A DNA stretch of 34,082 nt from Bacillota bacterium (GCA_012799255.1 JAAZLQ010000233.1:1-34082), one strand, 5' to 3'; shown: positions 16,831 through 25,206, counted from the stretch's first letter. The notes: generated by a model from the sequence alone, not told the origin. Program-made: numbers and translations.

Positions 16831-17958
16831 CTAGAAATCTTCTCCTGCCCGGCTAGCCCATAGTTCCACAAATCCCAGTAGCTTTTCCCAAGAAGGACTA
16901 CACATATTACGGACATAGTAACCTGAGGTTGCTTTGCCCAAGGCCAGAGAATCTTCTACACTTAACTCTAGCATCAAACCTAGGCAAAAGCCAGCATTAA
17001 AGTTGTCTCCTGCACCAGTTGTGAGGCGCGGTTTGGATGTAAAAGGTCCATCAACATGGAAATACTGCCCATCAACATAGGCGCCCGCTTCGAAAGTGGG
17101 ATGAACCATCACGCACCACAAACCTAAGTCTTCACCTAACGCCCTAACGATTTCTTCTAACCCGACATCTTCCGCTGGTCCACTCAAAGTCAAGCCTTGA
17201 ACATTAGCTATCTCTGTTGCTTCCTTGCGGTTAAGCCCTAAGATCACCCGGTAATGGGAGGAGAACTTGGCAATAATCTGCAGAGCATCACGAATATCCC
17301 GAGGATTGCGTTTTCCAGGATCCGCGAGATCCACAAAGAAAAACGGTTTGGTGCCCGTGGGCGGACTAAGGAGCGCAAGCAAGCCATCCCAAATTTCATT
17401 CATATAGGCGGTCATAGTCCAATTCACTGTGGCAATTAAATCAGAATTACCAAAGATTTGTCTCAGGGTTTCCTCGCCTACCACATCTATAAGGGTGGCC
17501 CAATCCACCTCGTTCAAGGTCTCCATTTTACCGAGCATAACCTTACCATCATCAAACTCCACCGCATCAGTGTGACCAGGTTCCGCCAAGGAAAACACCT
17601 GGGTACAACCCTCAACCAGTTCTGAAAAGACTGGATGAATGTTTGGTTTGCCTATTGCACCCATATAAGATACATTGGTCCCCAAGCTGACTAGGGCGTT
17701 GGCCATAATCGGACCATTTCCACCTAGCTTCACCGTCTTGGGCACAAACTCAATATTAGTGCTAAGACCTGCCGCCTTGGAGATGCGTTCCCCAAACTGG
17801 CTCATCTTGTTCATGCGGATGTACGAACTCAATGATTCCCTGCGATCCACAACTTCAACAATTTCGTCTACGAAACCGTCAAAACCAATGGCTACTGTCA
17901 ATTGCCGAGGATGAATCTCCTGCAAACGTTGGTGCAATTGCCTCAATCTACTCTGCAT
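16831..17958 (-). CDS. PfkB/ribokinase-family carbohydrate kinase
   Basis: A 375-aa kinase of the ribokinase fold. Visible features are an N-terminal strand with AIGFDGFVDEI, KLGGNGPIMANAL (substrate-side glycine motif) at about 77-89, and the C-terminal PfkB signature TTGAGDNFNAGFCLGL near 315-330 with the catalytic Asp in GAGDNFN. The substrate cannot be told: sugar, nucleoside or sugar phosphate are all possible. AGGAGG lies 12 bases before the ATG, slightly far. It is the first gene of the minus-strand cluster leading into trpB. Confidence 0.87.
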   Translation of the reverse strand: MQSRLRQLHQRLQEIHPRQLTVAIGFDGFVDEIVEVVDRRESLSSYIRMNKMSQFGERISKAAGLSTNIEFVPKTVKLGGNGPIMANALVSLGTNVSYMGAIGKPNIHPVFSELVEGCTQVFSLAEPGHTDAVEFDDGKVMLGKMETLNEVDWATLIDVVGEETLRQIFGNSDLIATVNWTMTAYMNEIWDGLLALLSPPTGTKPFFFVDLADPGKRNPRDIRDALQIIAKFSSHYRVILGLNRKEATEIANVQGLTLSGPAEDVGLEEIVRALGEDLGLWCVMVHPTFEAGAYVDGQYFHVDGPFTSKPRLTTGAGDNFNAGFCLGLMLELSVEDSLALGKATSGYYVRNMCSPSWEKLLGFVELWASRAGEDF

Positions 17959-18049
17959 CTTGTCGTTTTGCCTCCTACAAAAAACTCTCCATACAATTCG
18001 CTATCCCAAAGGAGTTTTCCTTGTTGTATTAATCCGTGTCACCCAAATC

Positions 18050-18862
18050 TTAATTTACCAGAAAAATCACGGCATAGCGGGCCAGGAAATCATACTTGGC
18101 CATAGCCTCCAAAATCCTTTGGGTGTCAGCTTCGCTGATGATAACACCTGTCTGAGCAGCATCTGTAACAGCGATCGCTTCCACAAGTAAAGGAGCGATA
18201 TAAGGATAATCTGGATCCACCTCCAAACGGGTCAATAACTCTGGAGTCAGTTCAGAGCCATAACCGACGACGCCCCGTTCTTGTACTAGTTCTTGTGAGG
18301 CTAAAACGCCTCCATAAATCAGCTGGCCTGATTCGCTATAAATACGAGGACTTATACCCCGGCGCACATCCAAATGGCGAGCGTCTATCACTAGACCCGT
18401 ATAAAAGGTTCCTTGTTCCGCCAACTTTTCGCTCCAATATGCCTGTGTATCTAAGGATGAACCATAGGTTCTGTAGACCTTTAGATCCTTCCAATAATAA
18501 CGTCCTTCAGTGTCCGCGGTGATAACCATCTCCCAACGTCCAACTCGGTGAGGAATTTGAACTTCAGGAAAACCAATTGTCGTCCACCGTCCCCCATCTC
18601 CCAACTCGGTTGTGAGAATCTGGTACTCCAACACCTCATTATTGTTGCTGATCAAGCATAAGGTCATATTAACAACACTCTGGGGCAAATCAGTGCGTAA
18701 GTCCATGCTAATGGCATATGTCTTGTTTGCCTCCAGGGGCAAATCGATACGCAACTCTTGTCCTGCCCCCAACATCAAGGCTGTGCCTGTGGCCTGACCA
18801 AATTTGGGAAAAAGTAAAATAATGAGTACAGCCAATAACAAGTGATTTGTCATTTTTTGCAT
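18050..18862 (-). CDS. secreted protein of unknown function
   Basis: From ATG 18862 (GGAGGT six bases upstream; the longer frame to 18880 has no SD) it encodes 270 aa. A signal peptide spans about 1-26. Residues about 30-130 form a beta-rich, carbohydrate-binding-like sandwich (RIDLPLEANKTYAISMDLR and WEMVITADTEGRYYW). The C-terminal half contains YTGLVIDARHLDVRRGISPRIY followed by GQLIYGG, a motif I associate with conserved envelope or lipoprotein domains of unknown function. It is monocistronic by appearance and diverges from the M23 lipoprotein gene. A role at the cell envelope is inference only. Confidence 0.75.
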   Translation of the reverse strand: MQKMTNHLLLAVLIILLFPKFGQATGTALMLGAGQELRIDLPLEANKTYAISMDLRTDLPQSVVNMTLCLISNNNEVLEYQILTTELGDGGRWTTIGFPEVQIPHRVGRWEMVITADTEGRYYWKDLKVYRTYGSSLDTQAYWSEKLAEQGTFYTGLVIDARHLDVRRGISPRIYSESGQLIYGGVLASQELVQERGVVGYGSELTPELLTRLEVDPDYPYIAPLLVEAIAVTDAAQTGVIISEADTQRILEAMAKYDFLARYAVIFLVN

Positions 18863-18969
18863 AAAAGAACCTCCATCCAAGGCGGCTTAATGTCTCCCAG
18901 GAAACACCATTCGTGCCTTTATCCCCCTTTACTTATACAATAAATCTACCACAAAAGGGGGAATCTTTC

Positions 18970-19599
18970 TTGACTAGAAAATGCTGGTTACTAGCGTTAT
19001 TTGTACTTACAGTTATCTCATTCACAGGATGTTCGTTCAACTCAGGGCTGGGTGTGGGGTTGCCTGAAGACACCACCACCCCTTGGCTAACTGATGGTTT
19101 TGACTTTCCTGTTGGTGATCGAAATGGCCGGGGCTGGGGTATAACTGGTTACGCTTTTTTAGACTGGAGCAATTATAGCAACTCTTACCATCCCGGTGAA
19201 GACTGGAATATTCCCAGTGCAGGTAATGGAGATTGGGGAAAACCAGTCTATGCAGTGGCTAATGGAGAAGTGGTCTTCTCAGGTTGGAACACGGCCATGG
19301 GTAATGTAATCCTAATCAAGCACTCCATCTCTCCAACTGATTTCGTCTGGTCCCAGTACGCTCATCTTGATCGCCGCGATGTGGAGAAGGGTGACCTAGT
19401 GTATAGGCGTCAGCAAATCGGAACTGTGGGTAGAGGTCCAAATAACTCCTTCGCTGCCCATCTTCACTTTGAGATGCGCAAAGAGGATCTCCCCGCTAAT
19501 GCCTGGCCTCGAACCAACGGAGTGGCGTGGAGTCGCTCCAAAGTGACAGATTATTGGCTTCATCCCTCAACATTTATTAATCAGAACAGACCCCAGTGA
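18970..19599 (+). CDS. M23-family metallopeptidase lipoprotein
   Basis: Predicted cell-wall endopeptidase. TTG at 18970 is preferred: AGGGGG (18956-18961) is eight bases upstream, and the protein then starts with a lipoprotein signal ending SFTGC (lipid-modified Cys at about residue 21). The longer frame from 18913 would bury this. The LytM-type domain spans about 85-200. It has the zinc ligands HxxxD (YHPGEDW) and HxH (AAHLHFE), so the site is intact. It is 209 aa long. The substrate is probably peptidoglycan cross-links. murB follows 63 bases downstream in the same direction, giving a small wall-related pair. Confidence 0.88.
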   Translation: MTRKCWLLALFVLTVISFTGCSFNSGLGVGLPEDTTTPWLTDGFDFPVGDRNGRGWGITGYAFLDWSNYSNSYHPGEDWNIPSAGNGDWGKPVYAVANGEVVFSGWNTAMGNVILIKHSISPTDFVWSQYAHLDRRDVEKGDLVYRRQQIGTVGRGPNNSFAAHLHFEMRKEDLPANAWPRTNGVAWSRSKVTDYWLHPSTFINQNRPQ

Positions 19600-19662
19600 T
19601 GTTTTGTGCTAAAATGGAATTAGTACAACGATACTTTTGGTAGTAAATCAGGAGGCGGTTTA

Positions 19663-20529
19663 ATGTTCATCAAAAACTACCCTCTCGCGAGGGTGACTTC
19701 ATTAGGTGTGGGCGGCCCCGCTGATTTTTTTATTCAACCTACCACTTGTGATGAAGTAGTCCAAGCTCAGCGCTTTGCCTTAGAGCACAACATACCCCTC
19801 ACCATTATTGGTTATGGGACTAATCTCTTAATCCGCGATGGGGGAATTCGGGGCGTAGTCATGCAAATCGCCTCTCCCTTTGCTAACGCTCATGTGGACG
19901 GGACTACTCTTACTGCCACAACCGGTTGCCTGCTTGGTTCCTTAAGTAAACTTGCCTTACGACATAGCCTCGGAGGCCTAGAGTTTGCTGTGGGTATACC
20001 AGGTGGTTTAGGTGGCGCCGTGTTTATGAACGCTGGTGCCTACGGGGGAGAAATCGGTCCCCTAGTCAAGAGTGTCCAGGTTGTCCAAAATGGCAAACTA
20101 TTAGAATGGGAAAAGGCGGATCTTTCTTTTGCTTATCGGTCCAGCCGTTTCCAGAAAGAGAACGATACCGCAATTGTAACTCGGGTGGAACTAGAACTAT
20201 CACCGGAAAACAAGGACATCATTCTGCAAAAGATGCTTGACCTCCAAGGACAACGGCGTAGCAAACAGCCTTTAGAGTTCCCCAGTGCAGGCAGTACCTT
20301 TAAACGTCCGCCTGGACATTATGTTGGCCCACTAATAGAGCAAGCGGGCTTGAAAGGTTTTCGTATCGGCGGCGCAGAAGTATCAACTAAACACGCCGGC
20401 TTTATTGTTAAAACAGGAGCGGCTACCGCCCAGGATTTCTTAGACTTGATCCACACCATTCAAAAGATCATTTTTGAGAAATTCCAGGTTAGACTTGATC
20501 CAGAAATCCGCATTCTAGGGGAAGACTAG
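19663..20529 (+). CDS. murB: UDP-N-acetylenolpyruvoylglucosamine reductase
   Basis: FAD/NADPH enzyme that makes UDP-MurNAc in peptidoglycan synthesis. It has the FAD-binding motif YGTNLLIRDGGIRG, GIPGGLGGAVFMNAGAYGGEI, the YRSSRF motif, the catalytic serine in FPSAGSTFKRP and the glutamate in LDPEIRILGE. At 288 aa it is a compact type IIb form. The ATG start has an AGGAGG SD. A TGCTAAAAT extended -10 lies near 19606-19614. Its TAG stop shares the palindrome CTAG with the stop of the convergent GDT1-type gene, a four-base overlap. Confidence 0.95.
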   Translation: MFIKNYPLARVTSLGVGGPADFFIQPTTCDEVVQAQRFALEHNIPLTIIGYGTNLLIRDGGIRGVVMQIASPFANAHVDGTTLTATTGCLLGSLSKLALRHSLGGLEFAVGIPGGLGGAVFMNAGAYGGEIGPLVKSVQVVQNGKLLEWEKADLSFAYRSSRFQKENDTAIVTRVELELSPENKDIILQKMLDLQGQRRSKQPLEFPSAGSTFKRPPGHYVGPLIEQAGLKGFRIGGAEVSTKHAGFIVKTGAATAQDFLDLIHTIQKIIFEKFQVRLDPEIRILGED

Positions 20530-21515
20530 ACCCGGTGAAAGAGTTTTTCCAAGTTTGTCTTCACCTCTGTATATACGGCAGGATTTAGATCTGCTTTTTC
20601 CAGGATCTTCAGCGCTTTTTCGAGCTTACGTTGATCGAATTTCTGGTCCTTTTTTACATAGGGTTTAACCACCCGAAAACGCCTTTTGTAATCGTTTATC
20701 CCACTCAACTCTTCTTTGATCAAACGCTTACAGTAACCTAACGGACAACGTTCACCTCGACAGGTCGGATCGTTAATACAGATCTGGTTTAGCACTTGCT
20801 CAAGGGCGTAGAGTTCTGCAGCTACTTGCTTAAGCTTACCAGAACTGGTTTCGGCTTTACGACGTTGCTGTAAGGGTGGAATGATTAGAACCGCGACAAT
20901 TGCTACCACAATAGCTAAAAACACCACAACGTTGGGAACCGTGAGAAATTCTGTGGGAACGGTCTGGGATAAGTGAAAAAGCCCGAATCCTATTAATACA
21001 GCGCTTGAAATGAGCTTGAGGGCCAAGTCGGGGATTCTGTCTCCAAGTTTGGTACCTACGAAGATCCCGCCTAGACTAGTTAGCACCATGCCCAAAACTG
21101 TTCCGGCCAGAATCGCCCCAGGAAAAAGAGCATTAGACGCCAAGGCAATGGCAGTTAGTTGGGTCTTGTCCCCTAACTCTCCTAAAAAAAAGGCTAACGC
21201 CACTACAAGAATGGGATGACGAGATGATCTTTTCGCATCATCGTCTTCTTCATCGGCGGAGCGCAGTGTCCAAAGGCCGAATGCTAAGAACAACAGGGCT
21301 GATCCTAACCTAATTGTGGAAATGGGAATGATATGGGCCAAATAAGCCCCGATAATTACTGCTAAACCATGATTTAAGAATGATCCCAATGCTACCCCGG
21401 CTAGTACCTGGCGTACAGAAAATTGTAGGGCAAAGGCCATGGCGAGAATCTGGGTTTTATCGCCCAATTCTGCCAAGAAGATTAAAAGTGCAGCTTTTCC
21501 CATTTCATAAATCAT
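20526..21515 (-). CDS. GDT1/TMEM165 (UPF0016) cation transporter with cysteine-bearing C-terminal tail
   Basis: The first ~205 residues carry the two family motifs LAELGDKTQI and LGELGDKTQL within six TM segments. Family members export Mn2+ or exchange Ca2+/Mn2+ for H+. Bacterial UPF0016 proteins usually end near 190-220 aa. Here about 120 further residues follow, with CINDPTCRGERCPLGYC (four Cys) and then a highly basic helical segment ending KLEKALKILEKADLNPAVYTEVK. The tail probably faces the cytosol and might sense metal; that is inference. The start is ATG 21515 with a GGGA-type SD. I find no yybP-ykoY manganese riboswitch upstream. Confidence 0.88.
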   Translation of the reverse strand: MIYEMGKAALLIFLAELGDKTQILAMAFALQFSVRQVLAGVALGSFLNHGLAVIIGAYLAHIIPISTIRLGSALLFLAFGLWTLRSADEEDDDAKRSSRHPILVVALAFFLGELGDKTQLTAIALASNALFPGAILAGTVLGMVLTSLGGIFVGTKLGDRIPDLALKLISSAVLIGFGLFHLSQTVPTEFLTVPNVVVFLAIVVAIVAVLIIPPLQQRRKAETSSGKLKQVAAELYALEQVLNQICINDPTCRGERCPLGYCKRLIKEELSGINDYKRRFRVVKPYVKKDQKFDQRKLEKALKILEKADLNPAVYTEVKTNLEKLFHRV

Positions 21516-21672
21516 TTTGAATATCCCTTCTTACCATTGTTCTACTCACCATATTAGTTATATCAGATTAATACTCCCTACGGAACTACGAAATTTGTCG
21601 AGAAAGCTCCTTGCTTGGCAGGAGTTTCAACCATAGACAGGGTATTAAAATCATTGAGGGGAGGTAATAGAA

Positions 21673-21882
21673 ATGAGCACCATGTTTAAGGCTGGGGAGT
21701 TTTTTGTTCGCCTTCGTGTTCAAGGAGAACGCCCCAAGTTGACAGTTTGGAACAACAATGGCACAAAAATAGTCAGTGAGTTTATTAGCTCTGCTACAGA
21801 AGACTTTTGGGTAAAAATCGCTAGCTTAACGTCACAAGACGTGGTAGATCAAGTTCAATCCCTACTACAAAACGAAAAATAA
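21673..21882 (+). CDS. 69-aa hypothetical protein
   Basis: A small soluble protein with a strong SD (GGGAGGT about seven bases before ATG). It has a beta-rich N-terminal half (FFVRLRVQGERPKLTVWNNNGTKIV) and a C-terminal helix (SQDVVDQVQSLLQNEK). There is no TM segment and no cysteine. It is followed 17 bases later by a strong terminator, so it is a monocistronic unit. I do not recognise the family. Confidence 0.72.
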   Translation: MSTMFKAGEFFVRLRVQGERPKLTVWNNNGTKIVSEFISSATEDFWVKIASLTSQDVVDQVQSLLQNEK

Positions 21883-21899
21883 ACAACTGGTTCGATAAA

Positions 21900-21934
21900 C
21901 AGCCTTACCACGACATCGCGGTGAGGCTGCTTTT
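21900..21934 (+). terminator. terminator after the 69-aa gene
   Basis: A 13-position stem (21900-21912 with 21917-21929; one mismatch, one U-G pair in plus-strand RNA), loop ACAT, then four T. Confidence 0.85.
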
Positions 21935-22040
21935 GTCTGGAAGAAAGATGGACCAGGCTTTGATGCCATGGTAATGATACGGCCCCGCACAGTAGTTTTC
22001 CTCTATTAAGACGGAAGAAAAGAGCCATTTATCGATCTGT

Positions 22041-22069
22041 TTGCAAAAGAGAGTATTGTGAATTATACT
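22041..22069 (+). promoter_or_regulatory. promoter of the ArsP_2-like exporter gene
   Basis: TTGCAA (22041-22046), 17-base spacer and TATACT (22064-22069). Start is expected near 22076, leaving a leader of about 38 bases. Confidence 0.78.
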
Positions 22070-22087
22070 TAACACCATAGATTCCAT

Positions 22088-22099
22088 CACATTAATGTG
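22088..22099. promoter_or_regulatory. 12-bp palindrome in the exporter leader
   Basis: CACATTAATGTG is a perfect palindrome between the transcription start and the SD (GGGGAG begins at the last base). It could be an operator for a metal-responsive repressor or could form a small hairpin beside the SD. No regulator is identified. Confidence 0.4.
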
Positions 22100-22113
22100 G
22101 GGAGTGAACAGGT

Positions 22114-23364
22114 ATGTTTAAGGATTTACTCAGTCTGGTTGTTACCAGTGCCGAGAATGCATTTCTCGAAGTCACCGTGTTTGTCGGTGCCGTTCTCTTG
22201 CTCTTCGGCTATGTTGATTATTTGCTTTCAGGGCGTTTGGTCAAGAAAATTGAGAACTCCAAAAAGTTTCAACCTTTAATCGGAGCTTTCCTAGGTCTGA
22301 CTCCCGGTTGTGGGGGAGCCATATTCTTGATGCCGCTTTTTCCGAGAGGTATCGTCAGCTTTGGGACGATCTCTGCAGCTTTAATTGCAACAATGGGTGA
22401 TGCGGCCTTTGTGTTTATGACAGTAATGCCCAAGGAGTTTATCATCGTTTCAGCCATTACGTTTGTCTTGGCAGTAATCGTTGGGTACCTAGTGGATCTG
22501 TTTCCGTTAGGTGATTGGCTTTTAGAGAAGTACAAAGCGGATCAGGCTAAAAAGGAAAAGAAGCGTGATGCTCATGTGGAGATGGATCACAGTATCTTCC
22601 AGAATGAAACTGGAATTGGTCTGGATGATTGGAACCACATTGGTCACGCAGAGGGCGATGAAATCGATCTGATCCTCCACCACGGAACCAAAGGACACCA
22701 ACCAGTAGATAGCCTTGGCTATAAGGCGACCCACAATAGCTACCTGGTTTACTGGGTAATCATCTCGCTAGGGTTGATACTCGGATTTTTGGGTCTCTTC
22801 CAAGTGGATTTGAATGCCCTAGCCATCCCTAATCTAGGCGTGATTTTTGGTCTTGTTGGTACTGGATTTTCAGTGCTAATGATGATCTTCAGTAATAAGT
22901 TCTTAGCAGCAGACACCCACGAAGAATCGGAAATGAAGTTAGCTAGTCTGAAAGAAACCTTGATCCACAATGCTCAAGAAACTGCCTTTGTGGGTACTTG
23001 GGTGTTTTTGGCTTATCTGGCTTATGAACTCTTTGTCTTTTTCCTAGGTTCTGGCGACTATGTTACTGGCGAAACGTTGATAACAGGATTTTTGACGCAA
23101 ACTGGTTTGATCGTAGTAATTCTCGGAGTTCTAGTTGGCTTGATTCCTGGTTGTGGCCCCCAGATTATCTTCGTAACTTTGTTTTTAAGGGGTATGGTTC
23201 CCTTCTCGGCAGTTTTGGCCAATGCCATCTCGCAGGACGGAGATGCACTCTTCCCATTATTGGCAATCGACAAGCGTTCCGCCTTTTGGGTCACGGTGGT
23301 AAACTCCATTCCGGCACTAATTGTGGGAGTGCTAGCCTATTGGCTGGAAATGAATTTTTTCTAA
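22114..23364 (+). CDS. putative ten-TM metal exporter (ArsP_2 / putative manganese transporter family)
   Basis: A 416-aa polytopic membrane protein with an internal duplication. The N-terminal half has LTPGCGGAIFLMPLFPRGIVSFG followed by ATMGDAAFV; the C-terminal half has LIPGCGPQIIFVTLFLRGMVPFS followed by SQDGDALFP. The two PGCG(G/P) motifs with glycine-aspartate pairs mark the ArsP_2/heavy-metal exporter family. Between the halves lies a soluble loop (about 145-208) rich in His and acidic residues (HVEMDHS, HIGHAEGDE, HHGTKGHQ) that could bind metal. The substrate is unproven; arsenic, manganese or other divalent metals have been suggested for the family. It has its own promoter and terminator. 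Confidence 0.82.
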   Translation: MFKDLLSLVVTSAENAFLEVTVFVGAVLLLFGYVDYLLSGRLVKKIENSKKFQPLIGAFLGLTPGCGGAIFLMPLFPRGIVSFGTISAALIATMGDAAFVFMTVMPKEFIIVSAITFVLAVIVGYLVDLFPLGDWLLEKYKADQAKKEKKRDAHVEMDHSIFQNETGIGLDDWNHIGHAEGDEIDLILHHGTKGHQPVDSLGYKATHNSYLVYWVIISLGLILGFLGLFQVDLNALAIPNLGVIFGLVGTGFSVLMMIFSNKFLAADTHEESEMKLASLKETLIHNAQETAFVGTWVFLAYLAYELFVFFLGSGDYVTGETLITGFLTQTGLIVVILGVLVGLIPGCGPQIIFVTLFLRGMVPFSAVLANAISQDGDALFPLLAIDKRSAFWVTVVNSIPALIVGVLAYWLEMNFF

Positions 23365-23392
23365 GCTAATGTGAATGGGCATAATAAATTTG

Positions 23393-23430
23393 AAAAGCGG
23401 TAAACCAACACAAGTGGGTTTACCGCTTTT
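23393..23430. terminator. bidirectional terminator between convergent genes
   Basis: Perfect 14-bp stem (23393-23406 with 23417-23430) flanked by A and T runs on both sides. It serves the exporter gene and the ROK-like gene. Confidence 0.92.
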
Positions 23431-23433
23431 TAT

Positions 23434-24837
23434 TTACTTCAGTGGCGTTAACCCTGCCGCTGCTATCGCTTGGCCAACTCTCCGATCACTTTCATCAGGG
23501 AGGTGCAAAGACAGGTGGGCTAACTCTGGAAATTCTGTATCTAAAACTTGGCGTGCTCTCTCTAGCATAATAATTCCACCACGACCAGAGGTGACCCGAC
23601 CCAAAATGAGTAAGTGCTTAATTTCGTAAAAGTCGGCATAGTGCGCGATGGTATAACCTAAGTAATAACCCATGCTGGCAAAGATCTTCTCTGCCCCTGG
23701 ATGACCCTTTTCGAGCAACTCCTGCACCACACTTAGTTTCTCTGCAGGTGTGAGGTTTTCGTCCAGTTCAATTCCGGCAGCAGGAGCCAATTTAATCACT
23801 GCATCCTGCGAGAAATATTTAACGCCACAACCATAGTCACCCGACCATTCATCCACCATGGCTTGGGGGTTGTAGTCAACAGGTACAAAAGCAAGCTCAT
23901 TGAGCCACCCGGTGAGAAAACCATCGTGATCCACATATCCGACAGCTTCGCTAGTTCCCATGGCAATACCCAAGATGCGAGTATCCTTCAACGAAGCAGC
24001 CCCTGCCAATGCGGTCACATCGCCATCGTTTCTTACTTCAATCGGGACATCGCCCAGTTCCTTGGCGACGCGCAAATAGATATCCTTTACTTTTGTATCA
24101 AACAAAACCTGGGGAACCTTCAGGAAAAGGGATGCCACCATAGTGCGATTGTTAATATAAATCCCAGCAGAACTAACACCAAGGGCATCAACCCGGGGTA
24201 AATGCTGAGCAGCCCTCTTGACCGAATCCAAAATCCCGGCAAAGTGATAATCTGGGTCTTCTGTTACTTTCGGATGCCAAACGGTTTCATCGGCGAAGAG
24301 CACTTCTCCATCCATGACGGCCGCCACCTTCCGGTCACTTCCGCCTGCGTCAAAACCAATACGGCAACCGTCCACATGTCCGCCAACTGCTTCCCGTTTT
24401 TCATAAGGAGCGGGCATATTTGCCACATCCACAATCTCCACTGTAAAGTTCCGTTCATAGACCCTTCCCATGAACTTTGCATCAAACTCTCGACTTCCCC
24501 CAGGCCTATAAGCATTCTTGATGGCTTCGCCTACAGAAGTGGAACCACCTAGAGTGATTTTCCAACCTCCCTTAACCCAGAGAAGACACTTAACCAGACG
24601 CTCCACATAGAAAATATTAGCTTCATCCCATTCTTCCTTCACACCAGAGGGAAAAAGGACTGTCTTATATACAGAGACTTGTTGGTCATCACGTTCAAGG
24701 GCTATGACAAAGGGAGTTTCCTGGCCAGATTCTTGTACCGCTTTATTAAAAGCCCTATTCCAGAGGACAGCAGGGCGAAAGTTCGGATCCAACTCTGGGA
24801 TCAGCCTAGGAGTTGCTGCTTGGTTCAAATTGATCAT
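23434..24837 (-). CDS. ROK/ASKHA-type sugar kinase-like protein
   Basis: A 467-aa soluble protein. From about 158 it shows an actin/hexokinase-like (ASKHA) pattern: phosphate-1 motif GFDAGGSDRKVAAVMDGEV, then VDALGVSSAGIYINN, EVRNDGDVTALAGA and GIAMGTSEAVGYVD, all reminiscent of ROK proteins. The 150-residue N-terminal part is not typical of ROK kinases and holds no helix-turn-helix I can see, so a ROK repressor is unlikely. The usual ROK zinc motif CxCGxxGC is not present; only GDYGCGVKYF occurs. The ATG start has GGAGGT eight bases upstream. Substrate unknown. Confidence 0.65.
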   Translation of the reverse strand: MINLNQAATPRLIPELDPNFRPAVLWNRAFNKAVQESGQETPFVIALERDDQQVSVYKTVLFPSGVKEEWDEANIFYVERLVKCLLWVKGGWKITLGGSTSVGEAIKNAYRPGGSREFDAKFMGRVYERNFTVEIVDVANMPAPYEKREAVGGHVDGCRIGFDAGGSDRKVAAVMDGEVLFADETVWHPKVTEDPDYHFAGILDSVKRAAQHLPRVDALGVSSAGIYINNRTMVASLFLKVPQVLFDTKVKDIYLRVAKELGDVPIEVRNDGDVTALAGAASLKDTRILGIAMGTSEAVGYVDHDGFLTGWLNELAFVPVDYNPQAMVDEWSGDYGCGVKYFSQDAVIKLAPAAGIELDENLTPAEKLSVVQELLEKGHPGAEKIFASMGYYLGYTIAHYADFYEIKHLLILGRVTSGRGGIIMLERARQVLDTEFPELAHLSLHLPDESDRRVGQAIAAAGLTPLK

Positions 24838-25009
24838 TTCTATCTACCTCCGTGTTCTTCATGGCAATACTATTCTGGACTGGATGGGATTACCCTTGTA
24901 TGATTGTAACTCGGCGTTGATAAGAATAAAGGATTAGTACCCAAGAACCAGAAGATAGGGAGCTGACATTGTAAGCTATGGGGATCTAGCCATTCAAAGA
25001 GGTATGCGT

Positions 25010-25171
25010 ATGCTCTATCGTCACCGTAATATTACTCCTGAACTATTTGCTAAATACCGCAAGCGCTATTCGCCCTACGGAACAGCTGCAAGTCTCTATC
25101 TATGGGCGATTGCCGGTGGAGCCATCTCTGAACTGACGGATCCTGCACCAAAGAAAAAAACGTCGTGCTAA
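25010..25171 (+). CDS. 53-aa small basic protein, unknown function
   Basis: The ATG at 25010 has AGAGGT six bases upstream; an in-frame ATG two codons earlier lacks SD spacing. The product opens with a basic, aromatic segment (MLYRHRNITPELFAKYRKRYSPYG), then a short hydrophobic stretch (ASLYLWAIAGGAI), and ends with a Pro/Lys tail. Its last codons overlap the minus-strand terminator of the flavin oxidoreductase operon: the T run of that terminator is read as Lys codons here. Against it are the small size and unclear promoter; in favour are SD placement and a sensible composition. No family recognised. Confidence 0.5.
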   Translation: MLYRHRNITPELFAKYRKRYSPYGTAASLYLWAIAGGAISELTDPAPKKKTSC

Positions 25172-25184
25172 CTCTAGCACGACG
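25161..25184 (-). terminator. terminator of the ytr-like/flavin oxidoreductase operon
   Basis: Perfect 10-bp stem (25161-25170 with 25175-25184), 4-base loop, followed on the minus strand by seven T. It lacks a T run on the plus strand, so it works for the minus strand. Confidence 0.9.
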
Positions 25185-25206
25185 CTTGACGCTTCTTACA
25201 CTACTA

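Noticed and set aside
21516..21672. Possible manganese riboswitch upstream of the GDT1-type gene
   Set aside because: The conserved yybP-ykoY core sequences are absent; only a small hairpin near 21601-21630 is present.
21905..22090. Minus-strand 61-codon ORF upstream of the metal exporter
   Set aside because: It overlaps a strong plus-strand promoter and terminator, has no SD, and its sequence resembles no protein pattern.
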